The notes under the pieces were generated by a model. It ran no database searches and was not told the origin of the DNA. It saw only the letters and a list, made by a program, of their open reading frames with translations. Shown here in pieces: positions 1-8,512 of a stretch of 30,761 bases of DNA; within the stretch, counting starts at the first letter, position 1, and each line of letters opens with the position of its first letter. Source of the DNA: Gracilaria vermiculophylla (lineage: Eukaryota; Rhodophyta; Florideophyceae; Gracilariales; Gracilariaceae). The stretch spans positions 514,548-545,308 of the forward strand of contig JAHNZQ020000079.1 of NCBI GenBank assembly GCA_019155205.2, given 5' to 3'. The position numbers and the translations under genes were made by a program.

Positions 1-54
1 CACTCGCCGCCCCCCCCCCCCCCCGCAGCCGACGACCCTTCCCCCCCCCCCACC

Positions 55-267
55 ATGATGCCCCCCCCACGTCGAAAACACGACCGCCGTTTCACCGCCT
101 CCGCCCCCGAGTCGCGCCCCACCAACCCCACTGTCCCCTCGCTGTCAGACCGCATCGCCCGCCGTGACCACCCCGCGCGCACGCACATCGCCAAGCGCCT
201 GCGCGCCGCCTCGCCCATGTCCTCCTCCTCCGTCGCCTCCCTCGCCGAGCTGGCCTCCGCGTCGCCG

Positions 268-320
<53 letters not shown>

Positions 321-1421
321 CCGCCCGCCGCCGCCCACTCGCCCTCCACCTCGTGCGCCCCGCAGCACCTGGCCGTCGCCGCCGCGCGCGCCTCCGCCGC
401 CCACCGCCGCCACCGCCGCCGCGCCTCCGAGTCGCGCGTGCACATGCACGCGCCGCCGCCGCACATTGGCGTGCCCACGCGCCGCCGCCCGCTGGCGCTG
501 CACGACTTTGTGCTGCACAAGATGCTCGGCTCGGGCGGCACCGCCACCGTGTTCCGCGCCGACGTGCTGCCCGCGTCGCCGGCCGCCGCCTTCCTGCCCG
601 CCGCCGAGCTCGCGCTCAAGGTCGTGTCCAAGAAGGCGCTCACGCGCCGCGCGCAGCACTACCTGGCCAGGGAGATTGCCATCCACCGCAGCCTGCACCA
701 CGCGCACATCGCGTCGCTGTACGACGTGTTTGAGGACTCGGCCGGCATCTACCTCGCCATGGAGCTGCTGCGCGGCGCCGACCTGTACACCGTGCTCAAG
801 CGCGAGCGCCGCGGCCTGCCCGAGCCGCTGGCGCTGCAGATCGCCGTGCAGCTGCTGGACGCGCTCAGCCACATGCACGCGCTGGGCTACGCGCACCGCG
901 ACGTCAAGCCGGAGAACATCATGTTTGCCGACCGCCCGTTCTTTGCGCACGGCAAGCTGCTGGCGCCCGTCAAGCTGATCGACTTTGGGCTGGCCAGCGC
1001 GCGCGACCCCGCCGCGTCGCCGCGCCACCGCCTCAGCTCGGAGAAGTGCGGCACCGTGCGCTACGCCGCGCCGGAGATTGTCACCGACGCCGCGTACGTG
1101 CCCGAGCTGTGCGACATGTGGAGCGTGGGCGTCGTGCTGTTCTCGCTCATTGCGCACCGCAACCCGTACACGGGGCGCACGGAGCGCGAGGTGCTGCAGC
1201 ACATTGGCGCCGCGCCGCTGGCGTTTGGCGGCGCCGAGTGGGCGCGCGTGTCGCCCGACACCAAGGCGCTCATCCGCGCCTGCCTCAGCGTGCGCCCGTC
1301 CGAGCGCCCGTCCGCGCCGCGCGCGCTGGCCGAGGCGCGCCGCATTGTGCGCGCGCTGGCCGCCGCCGACGAGCGCGCCCACCATGCGCCGCCCGCGCCG
1401 GCGCCGCCGTTGGGCACGCGC

Positions 1422-1477
<56 letters not shown>

Positions 1478-1644
1478 AGAGGAGGAGGGGGAGGAGGAGG
1501 AGGTGCGCGGCGGCGAGCGCGCGGCGCCGCGCGCCAAGCGCGCGCTGGACGCGGCGCGCGAGGACGTGGGCGCCTTCTCCAGCCAGGTGACGCACGAGTC
1601 GGGCGCCAGCCAGCGCCCCACGCGCGCCGGCAGCCACGGCAGCC

Positions 1645-1675
<31 letters not shown>

Positions 1676-1820
1676 CGGCGGCAGCGACGGCGGCGACTCG
1701 CCGCGCGCGGGCAACGGCGCCGACGGCTGCGGCCCCGCGGCCAACTTTCTGGACGGGCTGCTGGCGTGGCTGAGCGGCGGGTCGTCGCCGGAGCGCCACG
1801 GCAGCGACAGCTCGCAGTGA
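55..1820 (+). CDS. CAMK-like Ser/Thr protein kinase (reading frame broken at a poly-C tract)
   Basis: Transfers phosphate from ATP to Ser/Thr of target proteins. Counting from the in-frame ATG at 444 (458 aa), the Gly-rich loop GSGGTATV is at about 29-36, the ATP Lys at 59, the helix-C Glu at 77, HRDVKPEN at 151-158, DFG at 180-182 and APE at 209-211. All key residues are present, so it should be active. The loop and lobe pattern suits the CAMK group, but no EF hands or other regulatory domain is seen. The C-terminal tail is low complexity: 17 Gln, an acidic run, then a Gly run. The ATG at 55 (context cccaccATG) opens a natural-looking Ser/Pro-rich leader in another frame. The frame open at 444 continues upstream without an ATG back to a stop at 165-167, and both frames read Pro through the 52-C tract at 268-319. 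I infer one gene starting at 55 (or 58), with the tract off by +1 or -2 bases. If the tract is right, the ATG at 444 is the start. Confidence 0.85.
268..319 (+). repeat. 52-base poly-C tract inside the kinase leader
   Basis: An uninterrupted C run that encodes proline in every frame. It is prone to length error and length polymorphism, and its complement is a long G run able to form quadruplexes. Shorter C runs lie at 9-24, 41-50 and 61-68 around the proposed start. Confidence 0.95.
1425..1475 (+). repeat. (CAG)17 coding microsatellite
   Basis: Seventeen pure CAG codons encode polyglutamine in the kinase tail, followed directly by an acidic GAG/GAA run and, from about 1645, a GGC run encoding polyglycine. 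Purity suggests recent expansion and likely length variation. Confidence 0.95.
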
Positions 1821-2472
1821 GTGCGCTCTACATACTCTATATACTACACACACATCTTGACACATATACATATCTAAACGCACTTTTACATGCATGCTGT
1901 CGCCGCGGCGCGGCGGCCGGCGGCCGGCGGCCGGCGGCTGGGGGGAGGGCGCGGGGGAGTGTTGGGCGCGCGCGAGAGGCGGCGACGGCACCAACAGCGC
2001 AGGAAAGCGCAGCGCAGGCGGCAGCGAGCGCGCCGCGGCGCCGCGCTGCGCCGCGCTGGCGCCGGGCGCCGTGGCTTTCCGCCGCGCGCGCGTGCGTTTG
2101 CGCGACGTTTTTGGCACGCGCACGCCGCGCCCGCGTTGGGCGGCGCCACAGCGCGGCGCACGTGGACGGCTGCGCGCCGCGCGCTCGCGCGCCGGCGGCC
2201 GGCGGCGCTCGCGCCGCGCGCCGCGCAGCCAGCGGCGCGCGCCGCGCGGTGCTCAGCGCGCGCGCGCGCGCCACCGGCCGCAACGCCTCAATGCGCCGCG
2301 CGCTATGTGCGCCCCCTTCTCTGCCCACCGCCGCCGCTCGTTCGCCCCGCTGCCTGCTCACGCGCAGCGCACCCGCCGCAGGCCCCCCCCCCCCCCCGTT
2401 GGTGGCTGCCAGCAGCGCCCGCCGCCGCGCCGCGCCGCGCCCCGCCGCGCGCAGCAGCGTTCGCCGCCGCGC
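1821..2472. other. Convergent intergenic region between kinase and MetAP1
   Basis: It starts with an AT-rich island (about 1828-1895) unlike the surrounding GC-rich DNA and just after the kinase stop, a good place for poly(A) and termination signals. It continues with a 7-bp tandem repeat (CGGCCGG units, about 1910-1938) and GC-rich DNA with a C run at about 2383-2398. Open frames here have no natural protein character and I see no gene. Confidence 0.6.
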
Positions 2473-3606
2473 TCAGCCGCCCAGCTCCCACCACATGCTG
2501 GGCCCGCCGTCCACGCGCGCCGTCAGCACCTCGCACCCGTCGTCCGTCACCAGCACCGTGTGCTCGAACTGCGCCGACCGGCTGCCGTCGGCCGTCACCG
2601 CCGTCCAGTTGTCCGGCCACAGCTCGTCGCGCCACGACCCGCCGTTCAGCATGGGCTCGATCGTGAAGCACATGCCCGCCTTGCACATGCCCACCGCGCG
2701 GTTCTTGCGGTAGTGCGCCACGTTGGGCGCCGTGTGGAAGTGCTCGCCAATGCCGTGCCCGCAGTAGCTGCGCACCACCGAGTGGCCGTTGGCGCGCGCC
2801 ACGCGCTCGATGTGCGCCCCAAACTCGCGGAACAGCACGCCGGGCTTGACGCGCCTCACCGCCGCCCACATGGCGTCGTGCGCGCTGCGGATCAGCGCCT
2901 TGTGCTGCGGCTGCACGTTGCCGATGCACACCGTCTCGTTCACGTCGCCGTGGAAGCCGCCGTGGTACAGCGTGATGTCGATGTTCACAATGTCGCCGTC
3001 CTGCAGCGCGCGCTTGTCCGGGATGCCGTGGCAGATCACCTCGTTCACGCTGGTGCAGCACGACTTGGGGAAGCCGTAGTAGTTGAGCGGGCTGGGGTAC
3101 GCGCCGCGCTCCACGCACGCCGCGTGCACCACCTGGTCGATGTGCTCGGTGCTCACGCCCACGCCGGCCGCGCGCACGGCAATGTCCAGCACCTCGCGCG
3201 CCAGCCGGCACACCGTGCGCATCGCCGCCACGCCCTGCGCGTCCAGCACGCTCAGCCTCGCGCTGCTGCGGTTGAAGCGCTCCTCGCCGCGCGGGATGCC
3301 GTCGGCGGCGTAGTCGGGGCGCGCAATGGCCGCCGGCACCGCGCGCTGCGGCAGCACCACGTGCGCCGCGCGCAGCTCGCCCGTGTACCGGTACTGGTCG
3401 AACGCGGCGCGCCGCCGCCGGCCGGACGGGTCCACGCCGCGCGGCAGCGGCGAGCCCTTGTGCAGCTGCTTGTGCGACGCCCACGACGCGCGGAAGCACT
3501 CCTGCGTGCAGAAGTAGCTGTCGGACACCACGTCCATTTCCAGCTTGACGCACGTGGGGCACCGCAGGCTGGCCGCCTTGTGGCAGTTTGCGGACGCGCA
3601 CAGCAT
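2473..3606 (-). CDS. Methionine aminopeptidase 1 with N-terminal zinc finger
   Basis: Cytosolic, ribosome-associated enzyme that removes the initiator Met from new proteins with small second residues. The 377-aa protein begins with a MetAP1 zinc finger: Cys at 3, 8, 16, 19, 33 and 37, with His at 45 and 49. The pita-bread peptidase M24 domain follows, about 110-370. The substrate His is H193 (ICHGIP) and the five metal ligands are D210, D221, H284, E317 and E348. Their spacings (17, 11, 63, 33, 31) equal those I know for human METAP1, so it should be active. I chose the ATG at 3604-3606 because the zinc finger begins there. The open frame upstream to 3732 is Arg/Pro junk with no homology. It converges on the kinase and shares a promoter region with the RBM39-like gene. 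Family assignment is very secure. Confidence 0.96.
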   Translation of the reverse strand: MLCASANCHKAASLRCPTCVKLEMDVVSDSYFCTQECFRASWASHKQLHKGSPLPRGVDPSGRRRRAAFDQYRYTGELRAAHVVLPQRAVPAAIARPDYAADGIPRGEERFNRSSARLSVLDAQGVAAMRTVCRLAREVLDIAVRAAGVGVSTEHIDQVVHAACVERGAYPSPLNYYGFPKSCCTSVNEVICHGIPDKRALQDGDIVNIDITLYHGGFHGDVNETVCIGNVQPQHKALIRSAHDAMWAAVRRVKPGVLFREFGAHIERVARANGHSVVRSYCGHGIGEHFHTAPNVAHYRKNRAVGMCKAGMCFTIEPMLNGGSWRDELWPDNWTAVTADGSRSAQFEHTVLVTDDGCEVLTARVDGGPSMWWELGG

Positions 3607-3984
3607 GCTTTGGCGCCGAGGTGGAAGCGGGGCGTAGCGGAGCGGCGCGGAGCGGCGCGGAGCGGAGCGGCGCGACGCACGGGGGGGGGGGGGCCGGCGA
3701 CGGCGACGCACCTTAGAGGGAAGCAACCTCAAGCACAGCGCCGCGCGCGCGCGCGCAATGGCGCCGCAATTATGTACGCCGCGCCGCAGTAATTGCGCCG
3801 GTAATTACGCCCACGCATAGCGCGCGAGAAGCGCATCATTTCGCCGCCGCTGACATTTGGCGGCAGCCCACCGCCGCGCCAACCGCCGCCGGCGCCCGCC
3901 GTCGCCGCCTGCCCATTTGCCATCCCCGCCACTCTCCCCCGGCCCCCCGGCGCATCCGCTGCCTCCGCCCACCCCCTCCGTGCC
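3607..3984. promoter_or_regulatory. Divergent promoter region of MetAP1 and the RBM39-like gene
   Basis: The 378 bp between two divergent starts must hold both promoters. Visible elements are a 10-bp repeat (AGCGGCGCGG-like, about 3640-3675), a run of 13 G at 3681-3693, an alternating GC/CG run near 3740-3756, and three short AT islands at 3765-3808 (listed separately). No TATA box is evident. Functional assignment rests on position. Confidence 0.6.
3765..3808. promoter_or_regulatory. Inverted CGCAATTA / TAATTGCG pair plus GTAATTAC palindrome
   Basis: CGCAATTA at 3765-3772 and its exact reverse complement at 3790-3797 are followed by the palindrome GTAATTAC at 3801-3808. They are the only AT-rich patches in the shared promoter, so a bidirectional transcription-factor site or initiation element is plausible. 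The function is inferred. Confidence 0.45.
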
Positions 3985-5949
3985 ATGCTCCCCGAGCCGC
4001 ACCACTCCGACGACGCCGCGCCGCGCGCCGCGCCGCCCTCGCCGCCGTCGCGTCCCAAGCGCGCCGCCCCGCGTCGCGCGCGCTCGCGCCACTCGTCGCG
4101 CTCCACCCCGCGCCGCGAGCGCGCCTCGCCCACGCGCCGCCGCCGCCGCCGCTCGCCCACCCCGAGCAGCTACGACAGCTACGACAGCTACGATAGCGAC
4201 TCGTACTCCAGCGCCAGCCGCAGCCGCAGCCGCAGCCGCAGCCGCAGCCGCAGCCGCAGCCGCAGCCGCAGCCGCAGCCGCAGCCGCAGCCCCCGCCGCA
4301 GCCCCCGCCGCGCGCGCTACTCCGAGTCGGACAGCTCGTACGGCCGCAGCCGCAGCCCCACGCCGCGCCGCCACCGCCGCCGCCACCACCAGCGCCGCGC
4401 GCACTCGCCGCAGCCGCCGCCGCCGCCGCCGCCGCCGTCGTCGCGCCGCGCCTCGTTCCGCCGCCGCCGCTACACGCGCACGCCGCCGCCGCGCCGCGCG
4501 CGCGCGTCGCGCGCGTCGCGCGCCGCGCGCTCGCCGCGCCGCAAGCGCCCGCGCGGCGGCGCCGGCGGCGGTGGCGAGCGCGACGCGCGCGCGGCGCGCG
4601 ACGCGCGCACGGTGTTTGTGTGGCAGCTGGCCAAGCGCGCGACGGCGGCCGACGTGCACGACTGCCTGCGCGGCGCGGGGCGCGTGCGCGACGTGCGGCT
4701 GGTGATGGACCGCTACTCGCGCGCGCACAAGAGCGCCGGCTACGTGGAGTTCTACGACGAGCGCGCGGCGGCGCGCGCCGCGGCGCTGGGCGGCACGCCG
4801 CTGTGCGGCGTGCCCATCGCCGTGCGCCGCATCGCGCCGCCCGCCGCCGCCGCGCGCGTGGGCGGCTACGACGCGGCGCTGCCGCCGGCGCCGCCGGCGC
4901 CGCCGGCGCCGCCGGCGGTGGCGGCGCCGGCGGCGGCCGCGCCCGTGGCCGGGCCCAACACCATCGGATGGTCCACGCGGCGGCCCATCCGCGCGGTGGA
5001 GGGCGACGCGGCGGCGGCGGCGGCGGCGCCGCCGGCGGGCGCGTGGGCGCGCGCGGCGGTGGGCGGCGTGCAGCAGCTTGTCTCGACGGAGGAGTTGAAG
5101 CGGCTGTTGAACCCGAACGAGCTGCCGGTGGCGGGCGCGGCAAACGGCGGTGAGGCGGGCGCGGCGGAGCGCGGCGGCGAGATGGCGGCGGCGGGCGGCG
5201 GCGGCGCGGGCGTGAAGCGCGTGTACGTGGGGTCGCTGGCGGCGCAGCTGGGCGAAGCGGAGGTGCGCGCCATGTTCGAGGGCTTGGGGGCGATCGAGTG
5301 GGTGCAGCTGCAGCGCGAGGCCGGGGCGGCGGGCAAGGGGTTTGCGTTTATTGAGTTTGCGCGGGCGGGCGACGCGCGGCGGGCGCTGCGGCTGAACGGG
5401 GCGTCGGTGGGCGGCAAGACGGTGACGGTGGCGCTGGCCGGGCAGGGGGAGTGGGGCGCGGGGGCCGGGCGGGCGGTGGGCGGGCGCGTGCCGCTGCCGC
5501 TGGTGGACGTGGGCGGGGAGATGGACGAGGGGCGCGACGGCGGGGTGGCGATGAACAGCGCGCAGCGGGCGATGCTGATGCAGGAGCTGTCGCGCGGGGA
5601 GACGATGGGCAACAAGCTGCGCGGGGACGTGGACAAGCTGGCGAGCTGCGGCGAGGCGACGCGGTGCATCGTGCTGTGCAACATGTTCGACCCCAGCAGC
5701 GAGGAGGCGGGCTTCGAGCGCGAGCTGCTGGAGGAGGTGCGCGACGAGTGCGCGGCCAAGTACGGGCGCGTGGAGCACGTGCACGTGGAGGGCGAGTCGC
5801 ACGGGATTGTGTACGTGCGGTTCCGGGCGGTGGCGGAGGCGGCCAAGGCGCGCGGCGAGCTGAGCGGGCGGTGGTTTGGCGGCAAGAAGATTGTGGCGGC
5901 GTTTGTGCGCGAGGCGGCGTACGCGGCGCGCTTCGGCCAGTGGCAGTAA
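3985..5949 (+). CDS. RBM39/CAPER-like SR splicing factor (RS domain, RRM1, RRM2, UHM)
   Basis: Nuclear RNA-binding protein of the U2AF65-related RBM39/Rsd1 family, acting in 3' splice-site recognition and coactivation. Of its 654 aa, about 1-200 are a basic Arg/Ser region with a pure RS dipeptide run (about 78-103). RRM1 is about 209-284 (starts TVFVWQLAKRAT; the GYVEF strand is RNP1-like). An Ala/Pro linker follows, then RRM2 at about 412-483 (VYVGSL, GKGFAFIEF). The C-terminal U2AF-homology motif is about 559-654, opening with CIVLCNMFDP and carrying the R-W-F ligand loop at 629-631. The domain order and the NMFDP and GRWF signatures fit RBM39 better than U2AF65. The ATG at 3985 is the first in frame. 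Its stop lies 12 bp from the stop of the opposing hotdog gene. It implies that introns exist elsewhere in this genome although none is visible here. Confidence 0.92.
   Translation: MLPEPHHSDDAAPRAAPPSPPSRPKRAAPRRARSRHSSRSTPRRERASPTRRRRRRSPTPSSYDSYDSYDSDSYSSASRSRSRSRSRSRSRSRSRSRSRSRSPRRSPRRARYSESDSSYGRSRSPTPRRHRRRHHQRRAHSPQPPPPPPPPSSRRASFRRRRYTRTPPPRRARASRASRAARSPRRKRPRGGAGGGGERDARAARDARTVFVWQLAKRATAADVHDCLRGAGRVRDVRLVMDRYSRAHKSAGYVEFYDERAAARAAALGGTPLCGVPIAVRRIAPPAAAARVGGYDAALPPAPPAPPAPPAVAAPAAAAPVAGPNTIGWSTRRPIRAVEGDAAAAAAAPPAGAWARAAVGGVQQLVSTEELKRLLNPNELPVAGAANGGEAGAAERGGEMAAAGGGGAGVKRVYVGSLAAQLGEAEVRAMFEGLGAIEWVQLQREAGAAGKGFAFIEFARAGDARRALRLNGASVGGKTVTVALAGQGEWGAGAGRAVGGRVPLPLVDVGGEMDEGRDGGVAMNSAQRAMLMQELSRGETMGNKLRGDVDKLASCGEATRCIVLCNMFDPSSEEAGFERELLEEVRDECAAKYGRVEHVHVEGESHGIVYVRFRAVAEAAKARGELSGRWFGGKKIVAAFVREAAYAARFGQWQ
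4215..4291 (+). repeat. (AGCCGC)n hexanucleotide repeat encoding RS dipeptides
   Basis: About 12-13 near-perfect copies of a 6-bp unit, read as Arg-Ser in the RBM39-like gene. The same hexamer class recurs at 9871-9922 in another frame. Confidence 0.92.
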
Positions 5950-5961
5950 AGCGCGGGGCGC

Positions 5962-6392
5962 TCACGGGCGGAGGTGGAAGCGCGCGGTCGCGACGACGAC
6001 GACGAGGCCGGCGTGCGCGGCGGGCGCGGCGGGCGCGGCGTGCGCGTCGGGGGCGCGCAGCACGACGCCCTCAAAGCTGTCGGGGGCGTCGGGGGCGAGG
6101 CGGCGCACGCGCACGAGCGCGAGGCGGTGCGGCGGGCGCAGCTGCGCGCGGAAGCGCGCGTGGCGCACGGCGGCGAGGCGCGGCGCGCGGCGCGCGGCGG
6201 GGCGCAGCGCGGCGCACAGCTGCGCCATGGCGGCCAGCAGCAGCACGGCGGGCACGACGGGGCGGCGCGGGAAGTGCGCGCGCAGCGCGACCATGTGGCG
6301 CGGCGACACGCGCAGCCAGCCCTCGGCGCGCTGCGCGTCCACGCGCCGCACGCGCCGCAGCAGCGGCGGCGGCAGCGGCGGCGGCAGCGGCA

Positions 6393-6425
<33 letters not shown>

Positions 6426-6462
6426 CGCCCGTCGCCGCGCCCATCCCCCCGCCGCCGCTCAT
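5962..6462 (-). CDS. Hotdog-fold protein, FabZ/hydroxyacyl-ACP dehydratase-like, catalytic Glu absent
   Basis: FabZ-type enzymes dehydrate 3-hydroxyacyl-ACP in fatty-acid synthesis. This 166-aa protein has the family core: AHFPRRPVVPAVLLLAAMAQ at 62-81 matches the HFPGxPxxPGVLxxEAMAQ helix, and a HARF strand at 101-104 matches the usual NVRFR strand. A later FEGVV segment (130-134) matches the FEG strand. Active-site His63 is kept, but the Glu of EAMAQ is Ala77 and both motif Gly are changed (Arg66, Ala72). It may be a non-catalytic or altered hotdog protein. The N-terminal 40 aa are Gly/Arg/Pro-rich with no clear targeting signal. The ATG at 6460-6462 is the first ATG in frame; the frame continues upstream only to a GTG. 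Known: the fold and motif. Inferred: loss or change of activity. Confidence 0.7.
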
Positions 6463-6558
6463 TTGCTTCTCTCTCCTCAGCGTGTCGCCAACGCGCACCG
6501 CTCGCGCGCCCCCTCAAGCACGCACACCCCTTGGCTGCGCACCGCCCAGTGCCCCCCG

Positions 6559-6690
6559 CCCACGCGTCCACGCGCACACCCCGCCACGCCCTACACGCGC
6601 ACACCTCGCCACGCAGTACACGCGCACGGCTAGCAACGCAGTACACGCGCACAACAAGCCACGCAGCACACGCGCGCACGCCGCCACGCG
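6559..6690. repeat. Degenerate 24-25 bp tandem repeat, about five units
   Basis: Units of the form CCACGCAGTACACGCGCAC plus about six variable bases recur, for example at about 6583, 6608, 6633 and 6658. CCACGCG/ACACGCG cores resemble those upstream of the gene at 8513. Confidence 0.7.
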
Positions 6691-6802
6691 CACAGCGCAC
6701 ACACGTGCGCGGGCGCGCCACGGCGCGCGGCGCGCGGCGCGCCCAACCTCGCGTCGCATCTCGCGCCTCGCGCCTCGCGCCTCGCGCAGCGCGTCGTCGT
6801 CA

Positions 6803-6829
6803 AGTATACATGGACATGTTTATGATGCT

Positions 6830-6860
<31 letters not shown>

Positions 6861-6874
6861 AATACACCAAACAG
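6803..6874 (-). terminator. AT-rich 3' flank of the phosphatase gene with (CAA)10
   Basis: Just past the phosphatase stop, the GC-rich background gives way to about 70 bp of AT-rich DNA containing ten CAA units (6831-6860, GTT on the sense strand). The kinase has a similar island after its stop. I infer 3'-end processing signals; no single canonical poly(A) signal is certain. Confidence 0.4.
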
Positions 6875-7299
6875 TCACGACGACGGCGGAGGCGACGGCG
6901 GCGGCAGCGGCGGCGCGGCGGGCTGCAGCTGCAGCTCGCGGCGCAGGCGCTGCATGCGCAGCTTGGCGCCGCGCATGCAGCGCTCGCAGCGGCGCATGTG
7001 CGCCACGTCCGCGTCCCAGCGCCGCAGCTGCCGCCAGAAGCCGCCGTTGGGCGCGGCGCCCTTGCGCCGCGCGCGCACCACCGCCCACGCGTCGCGCAGC
7101 GCGTAGCCCTGCCACACCAGGAACGCCAGCACCACGCACACGCTGCGCGACACGCCGGCGTCGCAGTGCACCAGCGCGCGCCCGTGCGCCGCCTTCACGT
7201 GCGTCAGCAGCGCGATGCAGCGCTCAAAGTGCTGCCGCGCGTCGTGGTGCACGCAGTCGCGCATGCGCAGCTGCACGCACGCGGCGCCGCCCGCGCGCA

Positions 7300-7339
<40 letters not shown>

Positions 7340-8071
7340 GTCGCACAGCGACAGCACGTGCGTCACGCGCTGCGCGCGCACGAACGCCGCCGTCGCGAAG
7401 CGCGCCGACCCCACCAGCAGCCACGGCAGCACGGCGGCGGGCGGCTCGGCGCCCGCGCGCAGGTGCGCCAGCGCCGCCGCCGCCACGCGCGGCGCCGGCG
7501 CGCGCAGCGCCGCGCGCAGCGCCGCGCGCAGCGCCAGCAGCTCGCGCGCGTCGGCGCGCCACACGGCGCGCGCGTCGGCCGCCGCCACCGCCGGCAGCCC
7601 GCCGCGCAGCAGCAGCAGCAGGCAGCCGCGCGCGCAGCGCTGCTGCCGCAGCGCCAGCAGCGCGCGCAGCGCCGGCGTGGTCGGCAGCAGCGGCGGCGCG
7701 TGCAGCTGCCGCGTGCCGCTGTCGTACACCACCACCACGCGCGACGGCGGCGCCGCCGCGGGCGGCTGCGCCACCGCGCCGGCCACGCGCTCCAGCTGGA
7801 ACAGCGCGTGCGCGCGCGCGTCCAGCACCACCGCGGGCGGCGTCGCGTGCAGCAGCGCCAGCGCGGTGGCCGCCGACACGTCCTGCAGCCGCGACGCGCT
7901 CGTGCGCGGCGGCGGCGTCGGCAGCGCCACTGGCTGCGCCAGCGGCGGCAGTGGCGGCGGCAGCGGCGGCGATGGAGGCGGCGATGGAGGCGGCGACGAC
8001 GGCGGCGGCGGCGACGACGGCGGCGACGACGACGGCGACGGAGACGACGGCGGCAGCGGCGGGTGCGCCAT
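6875..8071 (-). CDS. Rhodanese plus dual-specificity phosphatase (MAPK-phosphatase-like)
   Basis: Removes phosphate from Tyr and Ser/Thr, typically on MAP kinases. In the 398-aa protein, residues 1-58 are a Pro/Ser tail. A degenerate rhodanese-like (CH2) domain spans about 61-165 (VVLDAR, VVVVYDSG, LLLLLRGG). The DSP domain spans about 213-365, with the signature VHCDAGVSRS at 301-310: catalytic Cys303, Arg309, and the general acid probably Asp272. The AFLV that follows matches the AYLM of MKPs. The order rhodanese then DSP is that of MAPK phosphatases, where the first domain docks the kinase. The ATG at 8069-8071 is the first ATG in frame; the open frame upstream begins only with GTG. Ala runs at 247-257 come from GCG/GCC repeats. 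It is divergent from the CNOT10-like gene. Confidence 0.88.
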
Positions 8072-8512
8072 GGCGGCGGCAGCGGCGGGGGGGAGACGGT
8101 GGGGGGGAGCAGGCGGCAGGCGGTGGTGGAAGCTGCGCGAAGGGGGGGTGGGGGGGGACGCGCGAAGAGCGGAGGTGGTGCAGCAAAGGCGGCACTGGCG
8201 CCACACGCCGCCTGCCGCTGTGGATGCACAGCGGCAGCTGGCGTGCGCTCACGCGCTCAGCCTGTCGATGCGCACATCGCATCGCGTGGGCGCACGCGCA
8301 CTGCGCTACGCACACGCGGCCACGCGGCCACGGGTCCACGCCTGCAACGCGGCCACGCGCGCAAAGTGTGTGGCACGCGAGCGCCCCGCCCGCCACGGCG
8401 AACACGCGGCCACGGCGCACACAAGGCGCAGCGGGGCAGCGCGCGGCGCGCTGCTCAAGCGCGCGGGGGGTGCGCGCGGGGCGCCAAGAGACGGTGACGG
8501 CGCGGCGCAGAG
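8072..8512. promoter_or_regulatory. Divergent promoter region of phosphatase and CNOT10-like genes
   Basis: The 441 bp between two divergent starts. G runs crowd 8087-8158 (several of 6-8 G) and could form quadruplexes. About 8296-8420 carries repeated CACGCGGCCACG blocks whose CCACGCG core also fills 6559-6690. No TATA box is evident. Promoter function is inferred from position. Confidence 0.55.

Larger units (their letters stand above)
6463..6874. other. Intergenic region: hotdog gene promoter and phosphatase 3' end
   Basis: The hotdog promoter should lie at its left side, where a pyrimidine-rich plus strand (CTTCTCTCTCCTCAG) flanks the start. The middle is a degenerate 24-25 bp tandem repeat. 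Near 6763-6790 there are four CTCGCGC-type units. An AT-rich island at about 6803-6874 follows the phosphatase stop on the minus strand. Confidence 0.6.

Noticed and set aside
3607..3732. 42-codon N-terminal extension of MetAP1
   Set aside because: The extension is Arg/Pro-rich, comes from the 10-bp repeat and poly-G, and precedes the conserved zinc finger at the better start.
1894..3792. Long plus-strand open frame (632 codons) antisense to MetAP1
   Set aside because: It is the shadow of GC-rich MetAP1 codons; composition is Arg/Ala/His junk and it starts in intergenic DNA.
3805..5802. Long minus-strand open frame (665 codons) opposite the RBM39-like gene
   Set aside because: High GC removes stops in all frames; the plus frame has three clear RRM-type domains.
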